DNA of 64,000 nt from Candidatus Binatia bacterium (GTDB lineage Bacteria; Desulfobacterota; Binatia; HRBIN30), in the NCBI GenBank assembly GCA_026415395.1, contig JAOAHD010000007.1, forward strand, positions 558,001-622,000, in the 5' to 3' direction. Positions 47,277 to 57,208 of the stretch are shown here, piece after piece. The translations under genes and the position numbers were made by a program. Position 1 is the stretch's first letter; each line of letters starts with the position of its first letter. The notes beneath the pieces were generated by a model. It ran no database searches. It saw only the letters and a list, made by a program, of their open reading frames with translations, and was not told where the DNA came from.

Positions 47277-47773
47277 GTGTGCGACGAGCGGCAGTATTCG
47301 TTGGCTACGCGCTAGTCGCGCTGCTGCTGCAAACCTCGCTCGTCCCTTTGCTGACCGGCGGAAAGTTCACCGTGAACTTGCTCACCATTTACGTGGTGTA
47401 CCTCGGCATGCGCCGGCAGTCTGTGTGGGGTGTCGTGGGGGCGTTTCTACTCGGCTACTTGCAGGACACGGTGTCCGGAACTCTGTACGGGCTGAACGCC
47501 TTCGCCATGACGCTCGTGTACCTGGCGGTCTACCGTACATCTCGTCACGTGTGGGTGGAGAACACGGTCAGCCAGGTTGTCGTTGTCGGGCTCGCCGACG
47601 CCCTCAAGCAGTTGGCCACCGGATTAATCCTCGCTGCCGTGTGGGGCACGGGTGCATTGCCGGCCTTCATGGAAATGGCCTCCGTTTCCGTCTTGGCGAC
47701 CGCGGTGGTGAGCCCCGTGGTGTTCGTATTTTTGGAGCGCATCCACGAGTTCGCCTTTCAAGAAGAGGGCTGA
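47273..47773 (+). CDS. mreD: Rod-shape-determining protein MreD
   Basis: 166-residue integral membrane protein with five to six hydrophobic helices, of usual MreD length. Weakly conserved in sequence; recognised by size, topology (GYLQDTVSGTLYGLNAFAMTLVYL is a typical MreD stretch of the third helix region) and position between mreC and mrdA. GTG start overlaps the mreC stop. One nt separates its stop from the mrdA start. Confidence 0.9.
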   Translation: MSVRRAAVFVGYALVALLLQTSLVPLLTGGKFTVNLLTIYVVYLGMRRQSVWGVVGAFLLGYLQDTVSGTLYGLNAFAMTLVYLAVYRTSRHVWVENTVSQVVVVGLADALKQLATGLILAAVWGTGALPAFMEMASVSVLATAVVSPVVFVFLERIHEFAFQEEG

Positions 47774-47774
47774 C

Positions 47775-49646
47775 GTGACTTGGACAACGCTCAAACATCG
47801 GGAGGCTCCGAGTTTACTCCGCCGGCGCGTGCGCTGGTGCTTGGTGGCGGCGGCGCTGGTTTTCGTGCCGCTCACGGCCCGCTTGTGGTACCTCCAAGTC
47901 CTGCACGGCGAGGAAATGCGCCTGTTGGCCGACAACAACCGGATCCGTCTCCATCGGGTGCAAGCCACGCGCGGCACCGTGGTCGACCGCTTTGGCCGCG
48001 TGATCATCGACAGCCGACCCTCGTTCGATGCCGTGTTCGTGCCGGAGGACGCTGACGACCCAGCAGGCACGATCGAGAATTTGGCTGCACTGTTGGGCCT
48101 CAATTCCGCAGAGCTGCAGCAAGCGGTCAAAAAGCGGGGGATCCGCCCGTTCCAAGAGGTTGTCGTCAAGCGCGATTTGAGTTTCGAAGAGGTGGCGGCG
48201 GTGGAGACCCACCAATGGGATCTTCCCGGTGTGAGCCTGAAGATTACGCCGCGGCGCAGCTACCCGCACGGTCCGCTGTTGGCGCACTTGACGGGCTATG
48301 TGGGCGAGGTGAGCGCAGAAGAGATCGAACGCGACCCGAGCTACCGCATGGGCGACATGGCGGGAAAAAGCGGCCTCGAGCGCGGCTGGGAGCGGTTTCT
48401 TCGCGGTGTCGATGGCGGGCAACAGGTGGAGGTCGATTCATTGGGCCGACGCCTCAAAGTGTTGAGCGAGGTTGCTGAGATTCCGGGGCACACGGTCAAA
48501 CTCACTATCGATCTCGACCTGCAACACGCCGCCCATCGCGCGTTGGGAGAGCGCGACGGCAGCGTCGTGGCCATCGACCCGCGCAACGGCGAGATCCTCG
48601 CCATGGTGAGCCACCCGAGTTTCGACCCGAACACCTTTGCCCGCGGGATTCGCCCACAAGAGTGGCGAACGTTGATTAGCGATCGTTCGCGCCCGTTGAT
48701 GAACCGGGCGATTCAAGGCCAGTACCCACCCGGATCGACGTTCAAGTTCATCGTGGCGGCGGCGGCTTTGGAGGAAGGGGTGGTGAACCCATTTACGCAC
48801 GTGAATTGCCCTGGGGGGTTGTCCTTCGGCAACCATTACTTCCGCTGCTGGCGCAAGGGTGGCCACGGGAGCGTCAACGTGCACGAGGCCCTGGTGCAAT
48901 CTTGCGATACGTTTTTCTATCAAGTTGCGCAACGACTCGGGGTCGATGTGATCGCCGCTTATGCCCGCAAGTTCGGCTTGGGGAGCCCCACGGGGATCGC
49001 TCTGGAACATGAGCGCGGCGGTGTGATTCCTGACAGCGCATGGAAGCAGCGCCGCTTTCGCCAACCGTGGTACGCAGGGGAAACCTTGTCCGTGGCCATC
49101 GGGCAGGGTTACGTCACCGCAACTCCACTGCAGATGGCCAACGCTGTGGCCATGCTCGCGACCGGCAAACGCTTTCGCCCGCACTTTGTGCTGCAGGTGG
49201 AAAGTCCGGAAGGAGAAGTCGTTGCTCGCGAGGAACCCGAAGAGGTGGAGCGGCTTGACCTCCGTGCCACCACCCTCAAACAAATCCGCGATGCGCTGCG
49301 CGATGTGGTCGAGAGCGAACGCGGCACAGGGAAGAAAGCGCGGCTGCGGGGCATCCCGGTGGCGGGGAAGACTGGCACCTCGCAAGTGGTCAAGCTCGGC
49401 AAGGATCGCACCAAACCCGAGCGCCTGCCGCGCCACCATCGCGATCATGCGTGGTTCGTCGCCTATGCGCCGGCGGACGACCCGGAGATTGCCGCGGCTG
49501 CCATTGTCGAGCATGCCGATGGTGGAGGAGGGCAAGTGGCTGCGCCGCTCGTCCGCGAAGTGTTGAGCGAGTATTTTGCACTGAAGGAACAGAGGGAGAG
49601 GCGCTCGTATGCTCAGGATCGATCGCCGGCTGATCGCACACTTTGA
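47775..49646 (+). CDS. mrdA: Penicillin-binding protein 2 (peptidoglycan DD-transpeptidase)
   Basis: Elongasome class B PBP. 623 residues from GTG 47775: N-terminal membrane helix (~17-37), dimerisation/pedestal domain with RIRLHRVQATRGTVVDRFG and GKSGLERGWERFLRG, and the transpeptidase domain with the active-site Ser in QYPPGSTFKFIV (SxxK), SCDTFFYQVAQRLG (second motif, S-C-D) and VAGKTGTSQVV (KTG). C-terminal half includes AIGQGYVTATPLQMANA. The last 38 nt overlap rodA, its glycosyltransferase partner. Confidence 0.96.
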   Translation: MTWTTLKHREAPSLLRRRVRWCLVAAALVFVPLTARLWYLQVLHGEEMRLLADNNRIRLHRVQATRGTVVDRFGRVIIDSRPSFDAVFVPEDADDPAGTIENLAALLGLNSAELQQAVKKRGIRPFQEVVVKRDLSFEEVAAVETHQWDLPGVSLKITPRRSYPHGPLLAHLTGYVGEVSAEEIERDPSYRMGDMAGKSGLERGWERFLRGVDGGQQVEVDSLGRRLKVLSEVAEIPGHTVKLTIDLDLQHAAHRALGERDGSVVAIDPRNGEILAMVSHPSFDPNTFARGIRPQEWRTLISDRSRPLMNRAIQGQYPPGSTFKFIVAAAALEEGVVNPFTHVNCPGGLSFGNHYFRCWRKGGHGSVNVHEALVQSCDTFFYQVAQRLGVDVIAAYARKFGLGSPTGIALEHERGGVIPDSAWKQRRFRQPWYAGETLSVAIGQGYVTATPLQMANAVAMLATGKRFRPHFVLQVESPEGEVVAREEPEEVERLDLRATTLKQIRDALRDVVESERGTGKKARLRGIPVAGKTGTSQVVKLGKDRTKPERLPRHHRDHAWFVAYAPADDPEIAAAAIVEHADGGGGQVAAPLVREVLSEYFALKEQRERRSYAQDRSPADRTL

Positions 49647-50712
49647 CTGGCCGCTGCTCTTTGCCGTGTGTTTGCTGCTCGGCGTTGGGCTGCTCACGGT
49701 GTTGAGCGCCACGCATAACGCGGAACAATTGGTTAGTGGCTTGTTTCTCCGCCAACTGGCATGGGCAGCGGTTGGCAGTGTTGCGATGGTTGCCGCTCTG
49801 TCGTTCGATTACAACGCCCTCAAGCGCTGGGGGTGGCTGCTGTATGCGATCGCCCTTGTGCTGCTCGTGTTGGTGGCGCTAGCGGGCGTGAAGGTGGGCG
49901 GCGCGCGTCGTTGGCTCAGCTTTGCTGGGGTGTCCTTTCAGCCCTCGGAGATTGCGAAGCTCTCCGTGGTGGTGATGGTGGCGAGCTTCCTCCACCATCG
50001 TGTGAGCGAGGAGCTGTTGCACTGGAAGTCTGTCTTCGTGGCGTTGCTCATTGCCGGAGTGCCGTCCCTCCTGATCCTTAGGCAGCCCGATCTCGGTACC
50101 GCGTTGGTAGTCCTTGCTGTTGCGATGGCCATGCTCGTCGTTGCCGGACTCTCGCTGCGGTGGGTGGCGGCGGCGTTGCTCAGTGCCGTGCCGGTGTTGC
50201 CGTACGTGTGGCACCATCTGAAGCCGTACCAACAACGCCGCTTGCTGATGTTCCTGGATCCGGAGCAAGACCCACTCGGGCACGGCTACCACATCATTCA
50301 ATCGAAAATTGCCATTGGCTCGGGGATGTGGAGCGGCAAGGGCTTTCTCCACGGCACGCAGTACCGCCTGAACTTTCTGCCGGAGCAGCACACGGACTTC
50401 ATCTTTGCCGTGTTTGCCGAGGAGTGGGGCTTTGTGGGCGGTTGTGTGTTGCTGGGCTTGTACGCGTTCTTGCTCTACCGGTGCTGGGTGGCGATTACCC
50501 GCGCGCGTGACTCTTTCGGGGTGCTGCTTGGCTTCGGAGTCACCGCGATGATTTTCGTTCAGGTGCTGGTCAACGTGGGCATGGCTGCGGGCGCGCTACC
50601 GGTGGTCGGCGTGACGCTGCCGTTTTTGAGTTACGGCGGATCCTCGCTTTTGGCCTGCATGGTGGGCGTGGGGCTCTTGCTGAACATCAGTATGCGCCGC
50701 TTTACGTTTTGA
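49609..50712 (+). CDS. rodA: Rod shape-determining peptidoglycan glycosyltransferase RodA
   Basis: SEDS-family polymerase that works with PBP2. 367 residues, about ten membrane helices. Conserved SEDS stretches are GGARRWLSFAGVSFQPSEIAKL, LRQPDLGTALVVLAVA, FLPEQHTDFIFAVFAEEWGFVG (the essential Asp lies in this loop), and LPVVGVTLPFLSYGGSSLLACM. ATG 49609 with GGGAGAGG upstream lies within the end of mrdA, a 38-nt overlap that implies translational coupling. Confidence 0.96.
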   Translation: MLRIDRRLIAHFDWPLLFAVCLLLGVGLLTVLSATHNAEQLVSGLFLRQLAWAAVGSVAMVAALSFDYNALKRWGWLLYAIALVLLVLVALAGVKVGGARRWLSFAGVSFQPSEIAKLSVVVMVASFLHHRVSEELLHWKSVFVALLIAGVPSLLILRQPDLGTALVVLAVAMAMLVVAGLSLRWVAAALLSAVPVLPYVWHHLKPYQQRRLLMFLDPEQDPLGHGYHIIQSKIAIGSGMWSGKGFLHGTQYRLNFLPEQHTDFIFAVFAEEWGFVGGCVLLGLYAFLLYRCWVAITRARDSFGVLLGFGVTAMIFVQVLVNVGMAAGALPVVGVTLPFLSYGGSSLLACMVGVGLLLNISMRRFTF

Positions 50713-50873
50713 GCCCGAGCAACAACTTCTCGACCGAGAAGTGCCCGCCTTCCGATCTGGCAGCGGCCGTCAAACGCCGAAGCGAGGATGAAGACTGTGC
50801 CTGCCAGTTGTTACGGACCCGGCGTAGCTTGCACTCAAGGTCGTGCCTCGCGCAGGAAGTGGCCAGCGAGTCA

Positions 50874-50908
50874 CAGCGGCGTGCGGTCGGCGACAGCACG
50901 CCGCTGTT
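50874..50908 (+). terminator. Hairpin after rodA
   Basis: CAGCGGCGTGC (50874-50884) and GCACGCCGCTG (50896-50906) form a perfect 11-bp stem with an 11-nt loop, followed by TTCC. It lies 162 nt past the rodA stop and 56 nt before the end of the minus-strand surface gene. A smaller 7-bp hairpin (ACTTCTC/GAGAAGT, 50725-50742) lies directly after rodA. Either could end the mre transcript; neither has a strong T-run. Confidence 0.5.
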
Positions 50909-50961
50909 CCCTAGCGTTCCGCGAGTGTCGCGCCGCAGATCTGCTAGCCACGTGCCCATGC

Positions 50962-52066
50962 TTACTGGGCCACGAACCTCACCGTAACCTCAATGTCTCC
51001 GAGTGTCTGTTGGCCAAGGGCAGTGTATGCCCCGGCCAGCGTTAGACCCCCAATGTTGCCATTTAGAACGTTCGTGCAACTTACCGGCGCGCCCGCGATG
51101 CACTTCGGACTTGCTGGGTAAGTTGGGTCGTCGTTCTTGCAAAACACCGTAGCGCAGGCCTGACAGGTGGTGAGTTGCAACGGAAGAGGCGTGCCACGAG
51201 CGGCGGCAAGGTCAGCATCGGTGCAAAACGAGGGCTGACAAGCCCCGATCGATGTGCCGATAGCTAGAGCTTCTGCCATGCGGGCACTTCCCTCGGGGCC
51301 CGAGCCAGAGAACGAGAGCACCATGGGGCCGCCAGGATCACCAATGCAACTGTTGTGCGTGACGCTGGTATTCACTCCAACCAATCCTGCACAACCAAAG
51401 GTCCCTGACGCCGCGTTGCCAGGACCGAACGCCGGGGCGCACGGACGATTGGCCGGGCAACTTGTAGCAGAGGAGGCAAAGCCTGTGGTGCACGATTCGA
51501 CGAGCGAACCGTCAGGTTGGAAAATTGCCCCGCCACAAGTGCGATACTCGGCTCCACGAACGCAAGCACAAGCCAACGTGGAAATCGGGATCTGTTGGAA
51601 GTCCATCCCCGAGGCTGGGATTACCGCAGAGACAAGGCCCGCTCGTGGTTTGCCGAGGATGAGTTGCTGTCGTCCTTGCATGGGCAGGCCGAGCACCAGG
51701 GGGTCACCCCAAACCACCGCACCGCTGGTGCCAGGCACGAGGGTTTGATCCGGGAACACGACTCCACCCACGAGCGAGAACGGGAGCGCGGTTTCCCAGG
51801 TGCAGTTTGCTGCGCAGCCATCTCCTCCGAACGGACGACACGCTACACAATCACCACCTGGGCAGTCTTCGTCGCCGCGACAGAAGAAATTTTCCCGCAT
51901 GCCGCCGTCGCATACGCCGCGGAACTCGTCGCTCCCGGTGAAACAGTCGGCATCACTCGTGCACACTTGGCCGGCGCGCGCTGTGCCGACGCAGATTCCG
52001 CCATCGTCGCATTCCTCGTCTGCTTGGATAAGCCCGTCACCGCAGCCGGGTGCTGGGAAGGGCCAA
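50962..52066 (-). CDS. C-terminal Cys-rich segment of the giant broken surface protein
   Basis: The open frame from about 52066 down to the stop at 50962 begins just after the frameshift that ends the cohesin-repeat segment (a first Met occurs at 51966). It starts [20 protein letters not shown], the CGDG...ECDDG repeat typical of surface proteins in myxobacteria and relatives. It continues with CTSDADCFTGSDEFRG, CRPFGGDGCAANC and a long Cys-containing beta-rich domain (SCPANRPCAPAFGPG, CIGDPGGPMVLSFSGSG) of unknown function. The end FVAQ carries no obvious anchor. Removing one C from the C6 run at 52068-52073 would fuse it to the five cohesin-like repeats upstream. Confidence 0.6.
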
Positions 52067-54676
52067 AGGGGGGTTTACACAGAACCCGTCGCGGCCGTTC
52101 ATGCCCTCAACCGGCCCTCCCTGTCGATTGGAGCCGCGGGCATTCCTGACTTCCAAGCGGCCGCTCTGTAGGATGGTAATGTTGCAGGTGAACAGTGTGG
52201 ACTGATCGGGAATCGCCGAGTTGTTATTCACTGCATAGACAAGCGCGCGCACGCCCGTACACGCGGCTCCAGAGCAACCAGAAGGTTGGAAGGCGAACGC
52301 CGTGGACGGCTTATCAATTGACGGGTTGACCCTGCAGTCTGGACGGCCGTTCGCCCGCTCGCGCACCCGAATCTCCGGGGCGAAAACGAGATCCACCTGA
52401 ACGGCCGCAATCTCCTGTCCGCCGGTGGACAGTTTCACTCGAATTGTCCCGTCCCCCCACGAGGCGACTGCTGTGTCGTCCACGTATACCGCGGGTCCCG
52501 ATGGGGCGGCGCGAGGCGCGGGACACTCAAGCGGTGAAGGCCCACTCCCTACACAAACGACCCCCTCGCGAGCAGACAAGCTCTCGACTGGCTGACCGGC
52601 GGGCGTGCTCGCCCGCGCGTTCGTTGCGAAGACCACCGTGGGTGCGCTTACGCTCGCGACGCAACGATAGAGAATGGCATCGTCTGGAATTGGTTGCACG
52701 TTTTGCAAGGAGAACACCACCGCGCGGATGCCGCTACATGCGCTTCCGTTACAGCCGAACGGTTGGAACGCGAAGTGGCTTCCGTCCCTGAGAAGAGCTG
52801 GGTTTACGGTGCAGTCCGGTTGTCCGTCCGGGCGCGCTTTCACTCGCACCTTGTCGTTGAACAAGATGTCGTTCTGTACCCCGCTGATTTGCTGGCCACC
52901 GGTAGATAGGCGCACCGTGATCGTTGCATCTCCGGGTTGGTCCAAACGCAGCTCCTCGACGTACACGCTCGGTCCAAAAGGTGCGGGCCGTGGGAGCGGG
53001 CACGCAGGCGGAACGTTGCCACCTATGCACACGCTGGCGCGCGACCCGTAAACCCCTGGGACCCCAGTGCCGGCGCGAGTCAACAGTGAAAGATTACCGA
53101 CTCGCAGTGCGGCGCTGCGCCCTGCCTCAAGGTTGCAAGTGAACAGCTTGGCACCATGGGGCAACCGGTATAGAAAGTTTTCTGCCTCTGGTCGGATATC
53201 TACGTGCACCGCCGTGCAGGTGCCGCTCGCCGGCGTGCAGCCAGCCGGGAGAAATGTAAAGAGGCTGCCGTCCTTCAAAAGTTCTGGGTTCACAGAACAG
53301 TCGGGGCGACCATTCGTCGTTGCCCGCACGCACACGCCGGAGTCGAGTTGGATGTCGAAACTGGCAGATTGAATCTCGGATCTGCCGTCGGCAAGCCACC
53401 CAATCAGCGTGCCTGCGCCGGGTTGTGGGAGAACGACGTCCTGGAGGACGGCGGTCGGTTCAGAAGGTAGAGGCTGTAACCCTGTGCATCCCGGCAATAG
53501 GGGCTGGTCGACACAGATAGTTCCCGCCCTACCCGTTGCCTGGGGAATGAGGTCGCTATTCGGATCGGTCAGTTCCACGTTCGTCACAAGGAGCTGACCA
53601 CCGTTTCCGCTGACTCGAACGTTACAGATATACAAGAGCGAGCCGTCAGAGATGGGGTCGAGGTTTTCTAGGGAAAAGATGACCACCCGCACGCGAGTGC
53701 AATTTCCCGCGAGCGGGCTGCAGCCGGTTGGCCGAAAAGCGAACAACACAAATTCCTTGTTCAAACCGGCCCCGGGCCTACAATTAGGCGTTCCGTCGGA
53801 ACGTGCACCCACGGTCACGCCCTCGCTAAATTCGAGGTCGTGGACAATCTCCGCGACCGCAAAGTCTCCGCTGGCAAGTTTTACCGCTGCCTGAGCAATT
53901 TCGGCCGGTAGTGTTGCCACACTCAGGTCCTCAACGTACACTGCGGGTGCATGGGGTGCAGGACGGGGGCTCGCGCAAACGGGCGGTGGGGAGGGTTGCA
54001 GACGGAGGCAAACGTTCCCGCCGCGACCGTTGGATTGCGCAATTGCCCTTTCGTCGCGATCACGCAAGGTAACGCGTGCAACACCTAGCGGGGCACCGTA
54101 TGCTCGCACGCGCACACGGCAGGTGTAGAGCACTGCTTGATCCGAAATTGGCTCGGGGTTGACGAGTGAGAACACGTTCACTCGCAGGTGGGTGCAAGTG
54201 CCGGCGGTGGGATCGCAGCCTGCGGGACGGAAAGCAAACGTGGTCATGTCCTTGCGGATGGCGGGAGTTACTTGACAGTCCGGTTGACCATCTTCGCCCG
54301 CCGCCACAGCCACGTAGTCGTGAAAGACAAGATCGTGCTCCACTGCTGCAATGGCGTAACCCCCGGTTGCCAATTTCACCGGTACAACGATGTCCCGGAT
54401 CTCATCGGGCTCGCCGCTAGTGATGAGCGTCCGATCGTCGACGTAAACGGCAGGGCCAGCAGGCGCCGATCGCGGCGCAGGGCATTCAGCGAACGGGGTG
54501 GGAGTGCTCGTAGGCGTGGCGGTGATTGTTGGCGTAGCCGTTCTTGTAGCGGTCTCAGTGGCTGTACGGGTAAGAGTGGGAGTAGCGGTCGGGGTACGTG
54601 TGAGTGAGGGGGTGCGAGTGCGGGTTGGAGTCAGGGTCGGCGTAAAGGTAAAGGTTCTAGTTACTGTGGGGGTCAC
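52037..54676 (-). CDS. Five cohesin-like repeats behind a Thr-Pro linker (segment of a giant surface protein)
   Basis: 879 codons open. The first ~62 residues are a Thr-Pro linker. Five repeats of ~150-165 residues follow, each starting with C-P-x-P-R/x-x-P and A-x-x-V-Y-V-x-D (for example [17 protein letters not shown]). Each shows a cohesin-like core: a strand with LATGG or LSTGG, VxHDLVF-like, GxPDCxVNP, FAFxPxGC, VFSLxNxxPIxD and LYTC. The third repeat is the most divergent. Both ends are broken by frameshifts: near 54690 in the linker and at the six-C run 52068-52073. As an intact protein it would be a long rod with multiple ligand sites at the cell surface or secreted. Confidence 0.72.
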   Translation of the reverse strand: MTPTVTRTFTFTPTLTPTRTRTPSLTRTPTATPTLTRTATETATRTATPTITATPTSTPTPFAECPAPRSAPAGPAVYVDDRTLITSGEPDEIRDIVVPVKLATGGYAIAAVEHDLVFHDYVAVAAGEDGQPDCQVTPAIRKDMTTFAFRPAGCDPTAGTCTHLRVNVFSLVNPEPISDQAVLYTCRVRVRAYGAPLGVARVTLRDRDERAIAQSNGRGGNVCLRLQPSPPPVCASPRPAPHAPAVYVEDLSVATLPAEIAQAAVKLASGDFAVAEIVHDLEFSEGVTVGARSDGTPNCRPGAGLNKEFVLFAFRPTGCSPLAGNCTRVRVVIFSLENLDPISDGSLLYICNVRVSGNGGQLLVTNVELTDPNSDLIPQATGRAGTICVDQPLLPGCTGLQPLPSEPTAVLQDVVLPQPGAGTLIGWLADGRSEIQSASFDIQLDSGVCVRATTNGRPDCSVNPELLKDGSLFTFLPAGCTPASGTCTAVHVDIRPEAENFLYRLPHGAKLFTCNLEAGRSAALRVGNLSLLTRAGTGVPGVYGSRASVCIGGNVPPACPLPRPAPFGPSVYVEELRLDQPGDATITVRLSTGGQQISGVQNDILFNDKVRVKARPDGQPDCTVNPALLRDGSHFAFQPFGCNGSACSGIRAVVFSLQNVQPIPDDAILYRCVASVSAPTVVFATNARASTPAGQPVESLSAREGVVCVGSGPSPLECPAPRAAPSGPAVYVDDTAVASWGDGTIRVKLSTGGQEIAAVQVDLVFAPEIRVRERANGRPDCRVNPSIDKPSTAFAFQPSGCSGAACTGVRALVYAVNNNSAIPDQSTLFTCNITILQSGRLEVRNARGSNRQGGPVEGMNGRDGFCVNPPLALPSTRLR

Positions 54677-54840
54677 AGTGGGTGTGCGGCTGGAGGTCGG
54701 TGTGGCGTTGGCGAAGATGTAAGGGTGGCAGAAGCCGTCTGAGTTGGAGACGGGGTATTGCTGGGTGTGGCCGTGGCGGGGAGGCGCGTAACGGGAGGCG
54801 TAGGGGTAGAGGTGGGGGTGGGTGTTGGGGTGGCCAGTTG
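54490..54840. repeat. Thr-Pro-encoding low-complexity tract
   Basis: A region of short degenerate repeats (mostly ACN/CCN codons on the minus strand; GTNGGN-like on the plus strand) encodes the Thr-Pro linker of the surface protein. Tracts like this are slippage-prone; a frameshift near 54690 falls inside it. A similar but shorter Ser/Thr/Pro tract is found in the ceramidase-like gene (about 30330-30610). Confidence 0.6.
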
Positions 54841-55125
54841 CGCGAGCGTTTGTTGGATGATTGGATTCGCCAGCGCTGCGGCGAGCAAAACGTCCACTGC
54901 TTGTGCGGGATCGTCCGGCAGGGGCTCGTCCGCTAACTGTTCACCCACGGTGTCGAGCACCTCTTGCACTTCATTGTTGGAAAAGTTTTCGAATCCGCGG
55001 GCTTCCAACAGTCGCACTCCTGCCTTCGAAAAAGGATCGATCAAAACAACCGCGGCTGTCTCCGATTGGTTCTGGATGGAACCCCACCGCAAGGACTCGG
55101 CGAGAGGTGTAAACAGAATCGCGCG
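54673..55125 (-). pseudogene. Middle segment of the giant broken surface protein
   Basis: The frame reads on directly from the upstream dockerin-like segment past an in-frame TAA (55126-55128). It begins RAILFTPLAESLRWGSI, then VLIDPFSKAGVRLLEARGFE and NFSNNEVQEVLDTV. Such IDPxSEAxVRLL...GFENF segments recur in secreted proteins of related bacteria (from memory, not checked). It then enters a Thr-Pro linker. Near 54690 the frame changes into that of the linker preceding the cohesin-like repeats. No start codon with a good ribosome site supports it as a separate gene. Confidence 0.5.
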
Positions 55126-55704
55126 TTAGACCGTTCCGCCTTGCAATTCTGCCTCGAGAAGAATGATCCCCGCGCCCAGCGAGCGCAGCGTCGCGGGCAG
55201 AGGAAAGGCACCGTCGCTGGCCACGTCGCTCATCGCGAGGAGCACGCGCGCAGATGACGGTCCGCCCGGTTGCAAACAACCCGCGCGCTGTTCGCATCGG
55301 TAGATGCGAACGACGGTGCGTGGCGGGTAGCTCCCTGCGGGCGCCCGACATTCACCAAACAAGGTTCCTCCGGTCGGGCAATTGGATAAGGCCCGGTTGA
55401 CAGCGAGGCTGAGTTCATTGACCGTTACGACTCCATCGCTGTTGTCGTCAAAGCACGCTTGTGGGCCAGCGTCGCCCAAGGCCATGCGAACGCCAAGGAT
55501 AAGCTCTTCTATCGTCACCGCTCCGTTCTGGTCGCAATCTCCGTTTCACCGTTCTTGTGCTGCTAGCGGAGGGCCACCAAACGCAAGCACGATCCCCACT
55601 GTGCAAGCGGCGCGAAAAAGTTGCCCACCGAGCGACCTAAGAGAGTTGGCAACGGAAAGCCACTTCCCGATGAAATGACGCGAAATGATATGAGTTATCT
55701 CCAT
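55126..55704 (-). pseudogene. Signal peptide and dockerin-like EF-hand pair, start of the giant broken surface protein
   Basis: ATG 55704 (AGGGAGAAG just upstream) opens a frame with a hydrophobic signal segment (ACTVGIVLAFGGPPLAAQ). An in-frame TGA at 55546-55548 interrupts it directly before NGDCDQNGAVTIEELILGV. Two dockerin/EF-hand-like calcium loops follow: DQNGAVTIEEL and DDNSDGVVTVNEL, separated by a short Cys-containing stretch. The domain then continues to a TAA at 55126-55128, and the same frame carries on behind it. The stop could be CGA-to-TGA. Two nonsense codons make this a pseudogene as written, unless the dockerin-like part restarts at an internal codon near 55518. Confidence 0.6.
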
Positions 55705-55966
55705 CTTCTCCCTGTCTTGCCCCACCCTGTCCCCCGAGGTGGTAACCAACGTTTCGTACGACGATGGTTTGTGCAGGAAATTTCCAGAGGGTGCAAGTCC
55801 TTTTTGAGCCGCGAGTCGCATGCGGTAGCCACGGATACAGGGCCCACGGCACAGGAAAACGCGTGTGGAAGGACGGGCTCCTCTGCACAGCTACGTTGGG
55901 CCGCCTTAGGCGCCCACCTCGCAAACCTATTGGTTTTTCCCGCCGTTTGACTTACGGTGATGATCA

Positions 55967-56932
55967 ATGAGGCAGGGACGGCACGGCCGCCAAGGGGCAA
56001 AGGCACCGAAGCCAACGCGCAAGGGCCAAAGCGTTTTCGACAAAATTGGCTCGCGGCGCTCCCGCATTGGCCGTGCTGTGGCCAAATTGGTCAAGGCCCT
56101 GGATGAAGACGGCCCGAGCTTTGCCGAGCAAGCCCGAGAGTTCATGATCCGATTCCATGATTACTCGCCGCTGAATCGAATGTTGATCTACCTCCAACGG
56201 CCCGATGCCACGTTCGTGAAGGGCAGGAGGCAGTGGGAAAAGGAGGGGCGGCGTGTGCGGCGCGGGGCGCGGGCAATCTTCATCGTCGCCCCGGCATTGA
56301 ATCCGCGAGAGCGCGGCCCGACGATGTTTTTCACCCCGGCAAGGGTCTACGATGTTTCCGACACCGAAGGACCGCCGTTTAAAGTCCCTACCTCGGCGCA
56401 AGCTCACGGCGACCGCGAGCGAATCCTGCGCCTACTCGGCGATCTGGAGGAGTGGGTGCAATGCTCGGGAATCAAACTCGTGATCGGATCACCGGCGGTG
56501 AACACGCTGATCGACGGTGCAACGGACGGAAAGGTAATCTGGTTGCGCCCAGACCTCGATCCGAGCGCACGCTTGGTGACGCTCGCCCACGAGATCGCGC
56601 ACGTGAGAATGCACTTCCACCGCGACGATCGCGGGAACCAGCTCTTGGTGGACCAGCAAGGCCAGCCGCTCAGCCGCGACCTTCACGAATTGGAGGCAGA
56701 GCTTACCTCATTTTTGCTTCTCGCATGGTGCGGCATTGACAGCATGCAAGGGACGAAGAGTTACCTCGCCAGTTGGAGGGCAACTCCGCAAGCCGTTCAA
56801 GAACACGCCGAGCGCTGCTTTCTCACCGCTTGCGCAATCCTGCGTGAGTGTCAGCGAAAGCGTTACCGGAACTTGACATCGACTGGTCCTGAAACCAACA
56901 CCCGTGCAGCGCGAGCGGCAATTGCCGGATGA
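55967..56932 (+). CDS. ArdC-like protein with an ImmA/IrrE-type zinc metallopeptidase motif
   Basis: 321 residues from ATG 55967. After a basic N-terminus, residues ~45-130 match the ArdC N-terminal (DUF1738-type, ssDNA-binding) layout: FHDYSPLNRMLIYLQRPDATFV and KGRRQWEKEGRRVRRGARAI. This is followed by FFTPARVYDVSDTEG. The C-terminal part carries the metal site LVTLAHEIAHVRMHF (HExxH) and a downstream ELEAELTSFLLL with the third ligand. ArdC proteins inhibit restriction and are usually plasmid- or element-borne; here there is no other mobile gene nearby. Function is inferred from the domain pattern. Confidence 0.72.
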   Translation: MRQGRHGRQGAKAPKPTRKGQSVFDKIGSRRSRIGRAVAKLVKALDEDGPSFAEQAREFMIRFHDYSPLNRMLIYLQRPDATFVKGRRQWEKEGRRVRRGARAIFIVAPALNPRERGPTMFFTPARVYDVSDTEGPPFKVPTSAQAHGDRERILRLLGDLEEWVQCSGIKLVIGSPAVNTLIDGATDGKVIWLRPDLDPSARLVTLAHEIAHVRMHFHRDDRGNQLLVDQQGQPLSRDLHELEAELTSFLLLAWCGIDSMQGTKSYLASWRATPQAVQEHAERCFLTACAILRECQRKRYRNLTSTGPETNTRAARAAIAG

Positions 56933-57208
56933 GCGGCACCGGTGCTGCAACCCGACAACCCTTCTCACGCCGGCAGCCGCCGCTCTGCGGGCGCCCCAGC
57001 GGTTGTGCGGAGGCTGCGCTCGAGCCGAAATGGCCTGCGCGCGGGCGCTCCCCACTGCTGCGCGAACGGCAAGGGTGGAAATGGCCGGAACTCACCATCA
57101 TCCCCCACTTGCGGGTTTGGGCCGTGTCGATCCTTCAGTCGCTTCGACGGAAAGCAGGGGCCTGTCCCTCGGCTGTCGTGCACGCGGGCCCGTGTTCGCC
57201 TGCCCTCG

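Noticed and set aside
54498-54722. Val/Gly-rich plus-strand frame
   Set aside because: It is the complement of the Thr-Pro linker tract; low complexity only.
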